DNA of 64,000 nucleotides from Massilia atriviolacea. GTDB taxonomy: Bacteria; Pseudomonadota; Gammaproteobacteria; Burkholderiales; Burkholderiaceae_D. The notes beneath the pieces are model-generated. The model was not told the origin of the DNA. It did no database searches and saw nothing but the letters and a program-made list of their open reading frames with translations. The stretch is taken from the NCBI RefSeq assembly GCF_003953935.1, contig NZ_RXLQ01000003.1, positions 372,001-436,000 on the forward strand, read 5' to 3'. Each line of letters opens with the position of its first letter. Positions within the stretch are counted from its first letter, which is position 1. The translations under genes were made by a program, and so were the position numbers. Below are positions 35,035 to 44,056 of the stretch, one piece after another.

Positions 35035-35667
35035 GTGCTGATTGAAAAACTCCACTGGCGCTACGCCACCAAGAAATTCGATGCCACCAAAGTCGTACCG
35101 GAAGATAAAGTCGAGCGCATCCTCGAAGCCGTGCGCCTGGCGCCGACATCGAGCGGCCTGCAGCCGTTCGAACTGATCGTGGTTACCAATCCCGCGCTGC
35201 GCCAGCAGATGCGCCCGATCGCCTCGAACCAGGGGCAGGTCGCCGACGGCTCGCACATCGTGGTGTTCGCGGCCTGGGACAACTACACCGAAGAGCGCAT
35301 CAACATGATGTTCGACCTCGTGAACGAAGAGCGCGGCATGGTCAACGAAGGCTGGGAAGCGTACCGCAAGTTCATCCTGTCGATCTATCCGCAGCGCGAC
35401 CCCAAGGTCAACTTCGAACACGCCGCGCGCCAGGCCTACATCGGCCTGGGCATCGGCCTGACGGCGGCCGCCTTCGAACACGTCGACGCAACGCCGATGG
35501 AAGGCTTCAATCCGGAGCAGCTCGACGAATTGCTCGGCCTGCGCGCGCGCGGCCTGCGCTCGGTGGCCATCATGGCGCTCGGCTATCGCGAAACCGAGGG
35601 CGACTGGCTGGTCAACCTGGAAAAAGTGCGTCGTCCGAGCGAGCAGTTCATTACCCGCATGGCGTAA
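35035..35667 (+). CDS. Nitroreductase family NAD(P)H-dependent oxidoreductase
   Basis: A 210-residue FMN enzyme: KLHWRYATKKFDATKVV, RLAPTSSGLQPFELIVV (FMN site), ARQAYIGLGIGLTAAAFEHVDATPMEGF, and a C-terminal SVAIMALGYRETEGDWL. It resembles the NfsB-type group reducing nitro compounds and quinones. The start is GTG after AAAGGAAA. Position just after the LysR gene, about 120 bp away, suggests it may belong to the same detoxification regulon. Confidence 0.9.
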   Translation: MLIEKLHWRYATKKFDATKVVPEDKVERILEAVRLAPTSSGLQPFELIVVTNPALRQQMRPIASNQGQVADGSHIVVFAAWDNYTEERINMMFDLVNEERGMVNEGWEAYRKFILSIYPQRDPKVNFEHAARQAYIGLGIGLTAAAFEHVDATPMEGFNPEQLDELLGLRARGLRSVAIMALGYRETEGDWLVNLEKVRRPSEQFITRMA

Positions 35668-35708
35668 ATTGGCCCCGGCCGCGCCGTTCGGGTTGAGGGG
35701 CGGCGCGG

Positions 35709-36437
35709 TTAGCGGGGGACGATGATATCGAGCCAGGATGAAATCGGGCGAAGCGTTCGTTTCCATGAGTCGCGCACATCGTAGATCACCTTGTTTCGGC
35801 GTCGGATATGCACCGGTGTAAACGCCAGCGCTTCGCTTCGGCTGTTGTCGACCAGAATGGACGCATCCGCGACCTTGATTGCCTCGCCGATCGCTTGTTG
35901 CGTTCTTGGAAACCGCTGAAGCAGTTTATCAGACGGCACCGCATGGCCGCCCCGACTCTGACGCGTATCGACCCGGGCTATCGACAATGTCACGGTCGAT
36001 AGCCCGACAAACGCTAACAGGACGAAGTAACCGGACGATTGCAGTGTCTTGATCAGATCGATCTTGCTCGATATCGAACCGTCCGCGTTCCGGTTCCAGT
36101 GGGAGAAGACGGTTTCGATAGCGAACGGCAAGCGTGCGCCAATGGCCGAATTAGTGAAGGCACTGACGCCTTGCTGGGCTACCTGCATCCATGCCTGGCT
36201 GGTGTCGCGGAGGGTACGTGCCCATGGTGGCAGAAATCCCGACGGGGCCGGGTCGGGCAGGATGGACATCATCATGCGATCGGCATTGAGTAAGGGCAAC
36301 TGAAGGCGCGGGGAGAGGGAACCGTACCACAGCGTTGACTTGCCTGATCCATTGTGACCGGCAAGAATGACCGCGACCGGTTTTTCGTGCGGTGGCAGCA
36401 CTGCGGCGAGCGCTTCGTCGATTGAAACCCGGATCAT
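35709..36437 (-). CDS. Zeta-like toxin (P-loop kinase)
   Basis: A 242-residue P-loop protein. Walker A is VILAGHNGSGKST (residues 22-34), followed by LLNADRMMMSILPD and AIETVFSHW in the expected zeta positions, then DASILVDNSRS. Zeta toxins phosphorylate UDP-GlcNAc and block wall synthesis. It overlaps by 4 bp the preceding gene, which would encode its antitoxin. Codon use is less GC-rich than its neighbours, consistent with transfer. The substrate is not proven. Confidence 0.8.
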   Translation of the reverse strand: MIRVSIDEALAAVLPPHEKPVAVILAGHNGSGKSTLWYGSLSPRLQLPLLNADRMMMSILPDPAPSGFLPPWARTLRDTSQAWMQVAQQGVSAFTNSAIGARLPFAIETVFSHWNRNADGSISSKIDLIKTLQSSGYFVLLAFVGLSTVTLSIARVDTRQSRGGHAVPSDKLLQRFPRTQQAIGEAIKVADASILVDNSRSEALAFTPVHIRRRNKVIYDVRDSWKRTLRPISSWLDIIVPR

Positions 36438-36805
36438 CGCTTCACCTGTATGAAGCGGCCTTTCTTGTCGAAACGCCCCAGAGTCCGCGTTTTTCCGAGC
36501 TTGCGCACGACCAGGTTGGGGTCCTTCGAATCGGCTTCGTAGAGCGGCGTTGTATCAGGAAAGTTCAAGCGCACGCCACGGCGTGGCATGGCATCGGCAA
36601 ATGCGCGCATCACACGCGCACTTTCGGCAAGCCGCTCTTTGAGTTCGGCCTCCGTTGGCGTCGGAACTTCGACGGTGACGCCGCCAATCGAGACAACCGT
36701 CATCGGCTTGCCCTCAGCCGTAACGCGCCGGGTCATCGGATTGTCGGACTGCGCCGCATTTGCGGTATTGACCGTCGATTTAGATAAACGAGTAGGCTTG
36801 GCCAT
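36434..36805 (-). CDS. Putative antitoxin partner of zeta-like toxin
   Basis: A 123-residue basic protein encoded just upstream of the zeta-like gene, with a 4-bp overlap. It has a disordered Ser/Thr-rich N-terminus, a central helix (EAELKERLAESARVMRAFADAM) and a C-terminal basic segment (RKLGKTRTLGRFDKKGRFIQV). It does not resemble the classical three-helix epsilon antitoxin. The role is inferred from position alone. A related unnamed family often accompanies zeta-like genes in Proteobacteria. Confidence 0.6.
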   Translation of the reverse strand: MAKPTRLSKSTVNTANAAQSDNPMTRRVTAEGKPMTVVSIGGVTVEVPTPTEAELKERLAESARVMRAFADAMPRRGVRLNFPDTTPLYEADSKDPNLVVRKLGKTRTLGRFDKKGRFIQVKR

Positions 36806-36941
36806 GGTGCGCTGCCGAGTGACAAGGTGTTGAATGAAGAATGAACCCGCTGATTCATCTTCATTCTAGCCCCAAATCCGAAGGCATGACGCGCGCAGCG
36901 CGCCCTTGCACACTCTCAATTATCCGAACGCAATCCCGCCC

Positions 36942-38417
36942 TCACGGCCGTTCCGCCAGCCGCTGCTTCATCCGCTCCAGCACCGGCACGATCTTGCTGC
37001 CCACCTTGATCTGCGGGTTCGAATAGCCGTCGTCCTTGCCCGCTTCGGTCTCGCGCCGCTGGATGATCGTGCGCGCCGCGGCGTGCGCCTCGGTAAAGGA
37101 GCGCGTGGTGCTGCGCAGCTGTTCGTCGTACATGGCGCGGCCGAAGAAGGTCAGCGCCGACTTCCTGCCGCAGCCGTAGGAGGTATGGTCGGCATCCGAG
37201 GCCGTCATCACCAGCGTGCCGTCCGCCGCCAGCGGGGCGATCCAGTTGCCGGCGTAGCAGGCCGAGATCGACAGCACGCGGTAGCGGATGCCGGCCGCGT
37301 CGAGCCAGGCCCTCAGGTCCGGCGGCATCACCGGCGCCACGTCGACCGGCCAGAAATTGGCCGCCAGTTCGCCGTCCGCCGCGCCGTGCGAGGTGAGGTG
37401 GACGAACAGCACATCCTCGTCAGGGTCCATGACGGCGGCGATGCCGTCGATGGCGCGCTCCAGGTTCAGCGGCGTGGCCCACGGCAGCTGTTCGGCCGTC
37501 TTGCGGTGGTTGATCAGTTGCAGGCCGCGCCCGGCGGCGTCGAAACGCGTCGCCATCACGTCGGCCACCATCGCGCTCTCGCGCCGGAACACTTCTTCGC
37601 CTTGGTACGGCGCGAAGGTGATCGTGTACATGTCGATCACGCCCGGGCGCTGCGGCTTGAGCGCGTCGATCTGCTCGCCCAGCAGGGGGAGCTGGGCTTC
37701 CATCATTTCCTGGCTGACCTCGAACGGTTCTTCCTTTTCCTGCGCCTCCGCCTGCGGGGCGGCGCGCCAGATGTCCGGCGTCACATCGAAGTGATAATCG
37801 AGCATCGAGACGAACATGACCACCACCAGCGTAGCGAGCGCGCGCCACGATGCAAGCGGGCGCGCGGCGCGCAGCAGCACGACCAGTCTTGCCAGGAACG
37901 CCCACAACAGCGGCAGGCTCCAGGTGGCCCGCAGGGCCACTGCGTTATTCTCGCCGGCGACACCTGTGCGTACCAGGGCGAAGTAGACGCCCCAGATCAG
38001 CAGGCCGAAGATCGTCGATTGCGCCAGCACCAGTGTGATCAACCGGGCCGCGCCGGGGGCGGCATGCGCACGGCGCGCCACATGCGGCGCGGGCTCGATC
38101 AGATAGCACAACCACGCGATCATCGCGATACCGCACCAGCCGGCCAGCAAGGAGCGCCAGACCAGGATGGCATCGCCCTCGATGGTCAGGCGCTGGAACA
38201 GCACGAGCATGCCGAGCTGCAGCAGCATCTGGCAAGCCATCTGCCACGGCGACGCCGCCAGCCTTTCCCAGCGCGGCGCCAGGAACAGCGCCGAGCGTGC
38301 GCCTTCGCGCAGCCAGTCGCACGTTACCAGCACGCCCGGACGGGGCGCGCGCGCAGGTGTCGCCGCCGTCACCGTTGCCGGTGCACCGGCGCTGTCGTCC
38401 ACCACCGCGTCGCTCAT
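36942..38417 (-). CDS. Membrane-anchored C13 (legumain-like) cysteine peptidase
   Basis: A 491-residue protein. Five or more hydrophobic segments lie between residues about 60 and 240 (LLQLGMLVLF, LITLVLAQSTIFGLLIWGVYF, ALATLVVVMFVSMLDY). A soluble C-terminal C13 peptidase domain follows, with catalytic His in LFVHLTSHGAADG and Cys in VLSISACYAGNWI. The ATG at 38417 follows GAGGAA. Bacterial C13 peptidases are poorly studied; some relate to GPI-transamidase-type folds. It lies next to the phosphatidylserine decarboxylase gene on the same strand (17-bp gap). Confidence 0.85.
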   Translation of the reverse strand: MSDAVVDDSAGAPATVTAATPARAPRPGVLVTCDWLREGARSALFLAPRWERLAASPWQMACQMLLQLGMLVLFQRLTIEGDAILVWRSLLAGWCGIAMIAWLCYLIEPAPHVARRAHAAPGAARLITLVLAQSTIFGLLIWGVYFALVRTGVAGENNAVALRATWSLPLLWAFLARLVVLLRAARPLASWRALATLVVVMFVSMLDYHFDVTPDIWRAAPQAEAQEKEEPFEVSQEMMEAQLPLLGEQIDALKPQRPGVIDMYTITFAPYQGEEVFRRESAMVADVMATRFDAAGRGLQLINHRKTAEQLPWATPLNLERAIDGIAAVMDPDEDVLFVHLTSHGAADGELAANFWPVDVAPVMPPDLRAWLDAAGIRYRVLSISACYAGNWIAPLAADGTLVMTASDADHTSYGCGRKSALTFFGRAMYDEQLRSTTRSFTEAHAAARTIIQRRETEAGKDDGYSNPQIKVGSKIVPVLERMKQRLAERP

Positions 38418-38434
38418 GCCGCTTCCTCGTCGGA

Positions 38435-39298
38435 TCAGGCGCGTTTGACGGCCGGTTTGTTGCCCATCACCTCGCCGAGGCGCACCGGACGCTCGGGCGC
38501 CCAATCGGGATTGAAGCCGATCGTGTCTTTTTTAAACAGCATCACGATGGTCGACCCGAGCAGGAAGCGGCCCATTTCCTCCCCTTTTTTGAGCACGATG
38601 TTCTTGTCGTCGTAGCGCCATTCCTTGACCACGCCCGGGCGCGGCGGGTTGACCAGGCCGTGCCAGGCGGTGGCCATGCTGCCGACGATGGTCGCGCCCA
38701 CCAGCACCAGCACGAACGGGCCATGCTCCTTCGACTCGAACACGCACACCACGCGCTCGTTGCGCGCGAACAGGCCGGGAATGCCGCGCGCGGTGGTCGG
38801 GTTCACCGAAAACAGCGCGCCGGGCACGTAGATCATGCGCGTCAGGCGGCCTTCGCACGGCATGTGCAGGCGGTGATAATCCTTGGGGCTCAAGTACAGG
38901 TTGGCGAAACTGCCATGCTGGAACTGGGCCGCCAGCGCCGCGTCGCCGCCCACCAGCGCGGTGGTGCTGAATTTGTGGCCCTTGGCCTGGAAGATCTGGT
39001 CGTCGTCGATGGCGCCGAACTGGCTGATCGCGCCGTCCACCGGGCACACGAAATCGGCCTTGGCCAGCGGCCGCGCGCCGGCGCGCAGCGGGCGCGTGAA
39101 GAATTCGTTGAAGCTGGCGTAGCTGGCAATGTCGGGATTGGCCGCTTCTTCCATGTTCACGCCGTATTTGCCGACGAACCAGCGGATCAGGGTGGTGGTG
39201 TACTGGCCGCCCTGGTGGCCGGCGACGCGCCCCGCGAACCGGGTCAGACCTTGCTTCGGAAGTAAATATTGGGGAATGACTTTTATGCGATCGGACAC
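38435..39298 (-). CDS. psd: Phosphatidylserine decarboxylase proenzyme
   Basis: A 287-residue PSD. It has YLLPKQGLTRFAGRVAG, CPVDGAISQFG, SPKDYHRLHMPCEGRL with the catalytic His, and the self-cleavage motif LGST in RFLLGSTIVMLF, where Ser becomes the pyruvoyl group. It makes phosphatidylethanolamine at the inner membrane. The GTG at 39298 was chosen because family members begin SDRIKVIPQYLL; an upstream frame is open but unlike family sequence. It probably shares an mRNA with the C13 peptidase gene. Confidence 0.95.
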   Translation of the reverse strand: MSDRIKVIPQYLLPKQGLTRFAGRVAGHQGGQYTTTLIRWFVGKYGVNMEEAANPDIASYASFNEFFTRPLRAGARPLAKADFVCPVDGAISQFGAIDDDQIFQAKGHKFSTTALVGGDAALAAQFQHGSFANLYLSPKDYHRLHMPCEGRLTRMIYVPGALFSVNPTTARGIPGLFARNERVVCVFESKEHGPFVLVLVGATIVGSMATAWHGLVNPPRPGVVKEWRYDDKNIVLKKGEEMGRFLLGSTIVMLFKKDTIGFNPDWAPERPVRLGEVMGNKPAVKRA

Positions 39299-39427
39299 GG
39301 GCTTCAACCTGTTTAAAAAACGATGGGCAATTATAAACGCGCGCCGCGCTGGTGCAGCGCTTTCCGCCCGCACGGACCGTCAAAGCGCTAAAAATACGCG
39401 ATATGGCGCGATATGGCGCGATGCTGC

Positions 39428-40261
39428 TCAGCGCGGACGCACGCCGCCGGCCAGGACGGCGGGCGGATAGTGGCGCTTGAGGCTCTCGTACACGGCGCCG
39501 GACTTGACGGCGCTCGCGAACAGGCCTTGCAGCGCGGCGCGGTCGCTGGCGCTGACGGTCTGCTTCGAAATGTAGATGCCGCTTTCGCCCCACGGCAGTT
39601 CTTCGAGCGGCTCGATGCGCAGTTTCGGCATCATCCAGGCGAAGCGCTTGTCGTCGGCGATGGCGCTGGCGAACACGGTGGGCGCCATCAGGGTCACGTC
39701 GGCAAAGCCGGCATCGAGCACGCGCGCCACGGCGGCGCCGTCCTTTTCGAGCAACAGGCGGCCCTGGGCCGACAGCTGGCTGACCAGGTCCAGGTAGGCG
39801 TTGCCGTAGTCGAAGCCGCGCACCAGCACCACGCGCAGCTCTTTGCGCGCCAGCAGTTCGCGGATCGAGCGCACCGGCGCGCGCTGGCTGTCGACCGACA
39901 TGAGGGTCGCCCGGGTGCCGATCACGGGAACGAAATAGCCATGCTGGTCGCGCCGCGGCGTGCGCACGGCCGGCATCAGCAGGTGCGATTTGCCGGCTTC
40001 GAACATGGCTTCCTGGCGCGCGCGCGGCACCACCGAAAAGGTGAAGGTGCAGTCGCTTTTGGCGCTGACCCCGCGCAGCAGGTCGGGATAGATGCCGCTC
40101 ACCGACTCGCCGCTGATCGCCACGCTCATGCCCGTGGGCGCGACCGGCACCAGGAACGGCTGCTCGCAGATCGCCATCGCAGGAGCGCTGGCGCCGGCGG
40201 CGAAGGCGGCAACGATGAACGCGGCCGCGCGGATCCTGCTGGGAGTCGACGATTTGCCCAT
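39428..40261 (-). CDS. Periplasmic amino-acid-type solute-binding protein
   Basis: A 277-residue SBP_bac_3-like protein with a signal peptide (ends APAMA). It has ISGESVSGIYPDLLRGVSAKSDCTFTF in lobe one, a hinge around RVVLVRGFDYGNAYLDLV, and a return segment KQTVSASDRAALQGLFASAV. No ABC permease or ATPase is next to it, so it may be an orphan binding protein or a sensor part. Upstream (higher coordinates) lies a divergent-free gap of only about 25 bp to the MFS gene on the same strand. Confidence 0.8.
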   Translation of the reverse strand: MGKSSTPSRIRAAAFIVAAFAAGASAPAMAICEQPFLVPVAPTGMSVAISGESVSGIYPDLLRGVSAKSDCTFTFSVVPRARQEAMFEAGKSHLLMPAVRTPRRDQHGYFVPVIGTRATLMSVDSQRAPVRSIRELLARKELRVVLVRGFDYGNAYLDLVSQLSAQGRLLLEKDGAAVARVLDAGFADVTLMAPTVFASAIADDKRFAWMMPKLRIEPLEELPWGESGIYISKQTVSASDRAALQGLFASAVKSGAVYESLKRHYPPAVLAGGVRPR

Positions 40262-40286
40262 TTGCCAATTCTAGCGTATGACCGCC

Positions 40287-41519
40287 TCATGTGCGCATCC
40301 GGTGCGCTTTGAAATAAAAAAGTGCAACGCCGATCGCCACACCCTGCATCGCCGCGCACAGGAAGAAGGTGCTGCCGATGCGCCAGTCGTGCGGCGGCAG
40401 GTGGCTGGCCATGCCCAGAACGGCGCTGCCCAGCAGGGGCATGAAGATCACGCCCAGGGCGCTGATCGAATGCAGCGAGCCCATCAGTTCGCCCTGGGCA
40501 CTTGCGTCGGAATCTCGCGAAATGATGCTTTGCAGCGCGGGAACCGTGGTATATGACAACAAATTACACAAAATAAAGACATACATCATCCAGCCCTCGG
40601 TCGCCAGGCCGAACAGGACATAGGTAATCGTGCCCGAGGCCATGCCCAGCAGCGCCAGGCGCACCTCGCCGAGGCGCTTCATGAGCATGCCGAGCAGGAC
40701 CGCCTGCACCACGGCCGAGGACAGCCCCACGCAGAACAGGGCGACACCGTTGTCGCCCGGGCTCCAGTCGAAGCGGAAAGTGGTGTACAGGACCCAGGTC
40801 GTCTGCAGCATCATCTGGGCGAAGGCGGTCAGGGCGTACACGATCACCACGGTGCGCACCTCGGTGCGCCGGATCAGCCGCAGCAGCGAGGAAAAGGGAT
40901 TGATCTTCGCCAGCGACAAGGCCGAGCGGCGCGCCAGCGGCAGCGATTCCGGCACCGCGATGTAACCGTACACGAAGTTGGCGGCGCACAGGCCGGCCGC
41001 CACGTAGAAGGGCAGGTGCAGGTTGATGTCGCCCAGCAGGCCGCCCAGCGCCGGGCCGCAGATGAAGCCCAGGCCGAAGGCGGCGCCCACCTTGCCGAAG
41101 CTTTTGGCGCGCGTTTTCGGCGTCGAGACGTCGGAGGCGTAGGCCGAGGCGACCGACATGCTGGCCGAGGACATGCCGCCGATCACGCGGCCGATGAACA
41201 TGAAGGCCAGGTTGGGCGCCCAGGCGGTGGACAGGAAGTTCAGGCACATGCCGGCCATGGAATAGAGCATCACCGGGCGCCGTCCCACGCGGTCGCTGAT
41301 GGCGCCCAGCATCGGCATGAAGAGGAACTGCATCAGCCCGAACACGGTGGAGAGCACGCCGAACCAGAACGCCTGTTCGTCGCGCCCGCTGACGAACTGG
41401 CCGACCAGGGGCGGCATCACCGGGATGATCAGGCCGATGCCGAGCATGTCGATGAACACCGCGACCAGCACGAAATTGAGGTTGGCCGGGGCTTGGGGGG
41501 CGTCTGGGCTACTGCTCAT
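40287..41519 (-). CDS. MFS transporter, TetA-like (DHA1) group
   Basis: A 410-residue 12-helix major facilitator. Motif A in GAISDRVGRRPVMLYS, DMLGIGLIIPVMPPL in helix 1, and motif C-like GFICGPALGGLLGD are those of TetA-type proton-coupled exporters. The substrate cannot be named; many relatives in this branch do not give tetracycline resistance. The SBP gene follows on the same strand with a 25-bp gap, which may be chance. Confidence 0.88.
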   Translation of the reverse strand: MSSSPDAPQAPANLNFVLVAVFIDMLGIGLIIPVMPPLVGQFVSGRDEQAFWFGVLSTVFGLMQFLFMPMLGAISDRVGRRPVMLYSMAGMCLNFLSTAWAPNLAFMFIGRVIGGMSSASMSVASAYASDVSTPKTRAKSFGKVGAAFGLGFICGPALGGLLGDINLHLPFYVAAGLCAANFVYGYIAVPESLPLARRSALSLAKINPFSSLLRLIRRTEVRTVVIVYALTAFAQMMLQTTWVLYTTFRFDWSPGDNGVALFCVGLSSAVVQAVLLGMLMKRLGEVRLALLGMASGTITYVLFGLATEGWMMYVFILCNLLSYTTVPALQSIISRDSDASAQGELMGSLHSISALGVIFMPLLGSAVLGMASHLPPHDWRIGSTFFLCAAMQGVAIGVALFYFKAHRMRT

Positions 41520-41597
41520 AAAGGCAAGCCCGGGGCCGGGCGCGAAAGGGCGATGGCCTATCTTAACGCAATGTTCTTCCGGCGAGCGCAGCCGTGA

Positions 41598-42245
41598 CTA
41601 CAAAGTCCATTCCTCCGCGAAAGCGGCGCGGAAGCCGGTCAGCTGCGCCAGTCGCGCCGCCCCCAGCGCGCGGCCGGCGGCGGTCTGCATCATGCCCGGC
41701 AGCCTGGCCAGCTTGACCTCGATATGGTCGAGCGCATAGGCGCGGTCGTCGCGTTCGCGGTGCTCGGCCAGCGGATCGTCGGGATGGGCCAGCGCGCTGC
41801 CCATCTGGCCGGCGATGTAGAACAGGCGCGCCAGGCCCACCGCGCCCAGGGCGTCGAGGCGGTCGGCATCCTGCACCAGCTTCGCTTCGATGGTGTGGGG
41901 CGGCAGCGCCGCCGAAAAGCTGTGGGTTTCGATGGCGTGGGCCACCGCATCGCGTTTCGCGTCCGGGAAACCGATGGCGGCCAGCTCGCGCCGCGCCAGT
42001 TCGGCCGAACGGCGCGAGGCCATGCTGCGTTGCGGATGGTTCTTGGGCAGGTTGACCAGGTCGTGCAGGTAGCACGCGGCCATCACGGCCAGCGCGTCCG
42101 CTTCCGGATGGCTGGCCAGCAGCGCCTGGGCGTTGCGCCAGACCCGGTGCAGGTGGTTGATGTCGTGGGCGCCGTCGTCGCCGCAGGCGGCGCTGGCCAG
42201 TGCCTGCAGGCGCGGCTGCCAGGCACGCAGTTCGTCGGTGTTCAT
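41598..42245 (-). CDS. HD domain phosphohydrolase
   Basis: A 215-residue metal-dependent phosphohydrolase. Metal ligands are in HDINHLHRVWRNAQ, the HD pair in CYLHDLVNLPKNHP and the third site in HAIETHSFSA and KLVQDADRLDALGA. This is the YedJ-like family. Substrates of close relatives are mostly unknown nucleotides. CAAGGAG precedes the ATG at 42245. It is followed closely by the RNase H-like gene on the same strand upstream. Confidence 0.88.
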   Translation of the reverse strand: MNTDELRAWQPRLQALASAACGDDGAHDINHLHRVWRNAQALLASHPEADALAVMAACYLHDLVNLPKNHPQRSMASRRSAELARRELAAIGFPDAKRDAVAHAIETHSFSAALPPHTIEAKLVQDADRLDALGAVGLARLFYIAGQMGSALAHPDDPLAEHRERDDRAYALDHIEVKLARLPGMMQTAAGRALGAARLAQLTGFRAAFAEEWTL

Positions 42246-42270
42246 TGCTTGCTCCTTGTAGGGAGCGCGA

Positions 42271-42957
42271 TTATGCCATGTCCGCCTGGCCGAACGCGGC
42301 CACGGCGCGCTGCGAGAGGGCGTCGGCGGCCTGGTTCTTGTGGCGCGGCAGCCAGCGCAGGCAGGCGCCGTCGATGCGGCCAAGCAGGGCGTGCGCGCGC
42401 AGGCGGTAGGCCCGCAGCGAGGGAGCGGCGGCGGCCTCGGGGCCGTTCATATCGTCGATGACGACGCGGCTGTCGCCGTGCACGGTCAGGCCGCGCGCGC
42501 CGGCGCCGACGGCCGCTTCGAGCAAGGCGATCAGGGCCAGGTATTCGGCTTCGCTGCTGTTGCCGTAGCCGGCCGGCTGCGAGATCTCGACCCGTTCTCC
42601 GCCCGGACCGGTGAGCAGGGCGCCGATGCCGCAGCGGCCCGGATTCGGATGGGCCGAGCCGTCGAACCAGGCGCGCCAGGCGGACGGCGGGCCGTCGTGC
42701 CGGGCAGTGGTGGCGCGGCGCGCCAGTGCGCGCCTGGTATCGCGCGCGGCCAGGCGCGCCGCTTCGGTGGCGGCCAGCGCGGCGCGCTGTTCCAGCAGGT
42801 GCGCCAGGCCGTGCGTGCCGGCGCGCTGTTCGAGCGTGGCGCGCAAGGCCTGTTCCGCGCTGATGCCGGTGCGGGCGGCGAGTGTGCGGCTGGCCCGGAG
42901 TTCGGCCTTGAAGGCCGCTGCCAGCAATTGCGGCAATGCGTGAATCGGTTCGTTCAT
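42271..42957 (-). CDS. RNase H-like (reverse-transcriptase-like) domain protein
   Basis: A 228-residue protein. Residues about 1-85 are helical and unassigned; residues 95-228 form an RNase HI-like fold. The acidic catalytic residues are visible: Asp in AWFDGSAHPNPG, Glu in NSSEAEYLAL, Asp in VHGDSRVVIDDM and Asp in KNQAADALSQ. It probably cleaves RNA in RNA-DNA hybrids. ATG 42957 was chosen since the region upstream is a terminator. It is 25 bp from the HD gene on the same strand. Confidence 0.85.
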   Translation of the reverse strand: MNEPIHALPQLLAAAFKAELRASRTLAARTGISAEQALRATLEQRAGTHGLAHLLEQRAALAATEAARLAARDTRRALARRATTARHDGPPSAWRAWFDGSAHPNPGRCGIGALLTGPGGERVEISQPAGYGNSSEAEYLALIALLEAAVGAGARGLTVHGDSRVVIDDMNGPEAAAAPSLRAYRLRAHALLGRIDGACLRWLPRHKNQAADALSQRAVAAFGQADMA

Positions 42958-42991
42958 GCCGACAGCATAACCGGTCGCGCCATCGCGCAAC

Positions 42992-43026
42992 AAAAAAAGC
43001 GCCAGCCGGGTTGCCGGGCTGGCGCT
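42992..43026 (-). terminator. Intrinsic terminator after YXWGXW gene
   Basis: A 10-bp perfect stem AGCGCCAGCC/GGCTGGCGCT with a 9-base loop is followed on the minus strand by a run of six or seven T residues. It ends the YXWGXW gene transcript. Confidence 0.92.
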
Positions 43027-43046
43027 TGGACGGTCACACGGCCGGA

Positions 43047-43793
43047 TCAATCGCGGCGCGGATTATCGGGACGGCCGTCGCGGTGGTTCGGGACGCCGTC
43101 GCCATCGCGGTCGCGGTCGGCGCGGTTGGGCACACCGTCGTTGTCGCGATCGCGGTCGTAGGCATCGGGCACGCCGTCACGGTCGCGGTCACGGTGTTCC
43201 AGGCGGTCGGGGATGCCGTCGCGGTCGCGGTCACGTCCCTCGCCATGGCGGCTCCAGCGCGCCGGTTCCATGTACCAGTGGCCGTCGCGCTGGATCCAGG
43301 CCGGCTGCGAGTACACATAGCCGGCGCGTTCGCGCATCCACTGGCCGCCGACCCAGGCGTGGCGGTTGCCGCGCCATTCCCAGTGACCGGGCACCCACAC
43401 ATGGCCGGCCCGTGGGCGCGGCACGCGTTCGTAGCGTGGCGGCGGCGGGGCGACGCGCACGACGTCGTAGTCGCGCTGCGCCACCTGGCGCCAGCCGCCG
43501 CGGTCGAGGCGGTAGCCGTCGTTATCGCGGATCCATTCGGTGCGGCGGTATTCGTAACCGCTGCGCGCGCTCTCCCAGTGGCCGGGCGTCCATACGTGGC
43601 GGTTGTGTTCCCAGTTCCAGAATCCCGGCGCCCACACGTAGCCGTGGCGCGGGGCGGGCACGCTTTCGAAGCGCGGTGGGGGCGGGGCGGTATTGATGAT
43701 CACGCGGAAATCGGTTTGAGCGACCGACGGCAGCGGCATGAAACCGGCGGCGCCAAGGGTGATCAGTGCTGCGAATGTCAGGGTGCGCTTCAT
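43047..43793 (-). CDS. YXWGXW-type repeat protein with calcium-binding repeats
   Basis: A 248-residue exported protein with a signal peptide (ends SVAQT). Two copies of a Trp-rich module follow (YVWAPGFWNWEHNRHVWTPGHWE and a second with HVWVPGHWEWRGNRHAW), typical of YXWGXW proteins. A C-terminal array of DxDxDG motifs (DRDRDGIPD, DRDRDGVPD, DRDNDGVPN, DRDGDGVPN) resembles thrombospondin type 3 calcium-binding repeats. It is probably on the outer face of the cell; the function is unknown. Confidence 0.8.
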   Translation of the reverse strand: MKRTLTFAALITLGAAGFMPLPSVAQTDFRVIINTAPPPPRFESVPAPRHGYVWAPGFWNWEHNRHVWTPGHWESARSGYEYRRTEWIRDNDGYRLDRGGWRQVAQRDYDVVRVAPPPPRYERVPRPRAGHVWVPGHWEWRGNRHAWVGGQWMRERAGYVYSQPAWIQRDGHWYMEPARWSRHGEGRDRDRDGIPDRLEHRDRDRDGVPDAYDRDRDNDGVPNRADRDRDGDGVPNHRDGRPDNPRRD

Positions 43794-44005
43794 TTTGCTT
43801 CTCCTAGTGAATTCCTGTGAGTTCAATATAGCAAGGCGTCCGGCGCGCACGGACGATTGATTCACCTGCTTACAAATGAAACAGAATCGCAGGCAAACGT
43901 AAGTTCCGTTACGTGTCCCGCAAAATTGCACAGATTGCAATCTTGCACGCTTTCGTGCGCCCCCCGCTAGTGCCAGGCAGGCCACGCGCGCGGCGTGCCG
44001 GGCGG

Positions 44006-44051
44006 GATGCGAAACGATGCGAAACGATGCGAAACGATGCGAAACGATGCG
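44006..44051 (+). repeat. Short tandem repeat GATGCGAAAC x4
   Basis: Four exact 10-bp copies of GATGCGAAAC plus a partial fifth (GATGCG) end a few bases before the transpeptidase start codon, overlapping its ribosome-site region. The unit length is not a multiple of three. Confidence 0.95.
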
Positions 44052-44056
44052 GAGAG

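Noticed and set aside
39390-39427. GATATGGCGC repeated twice before the SBP gene stop
   Set aside because: Only two short copies; no structure or known motif.
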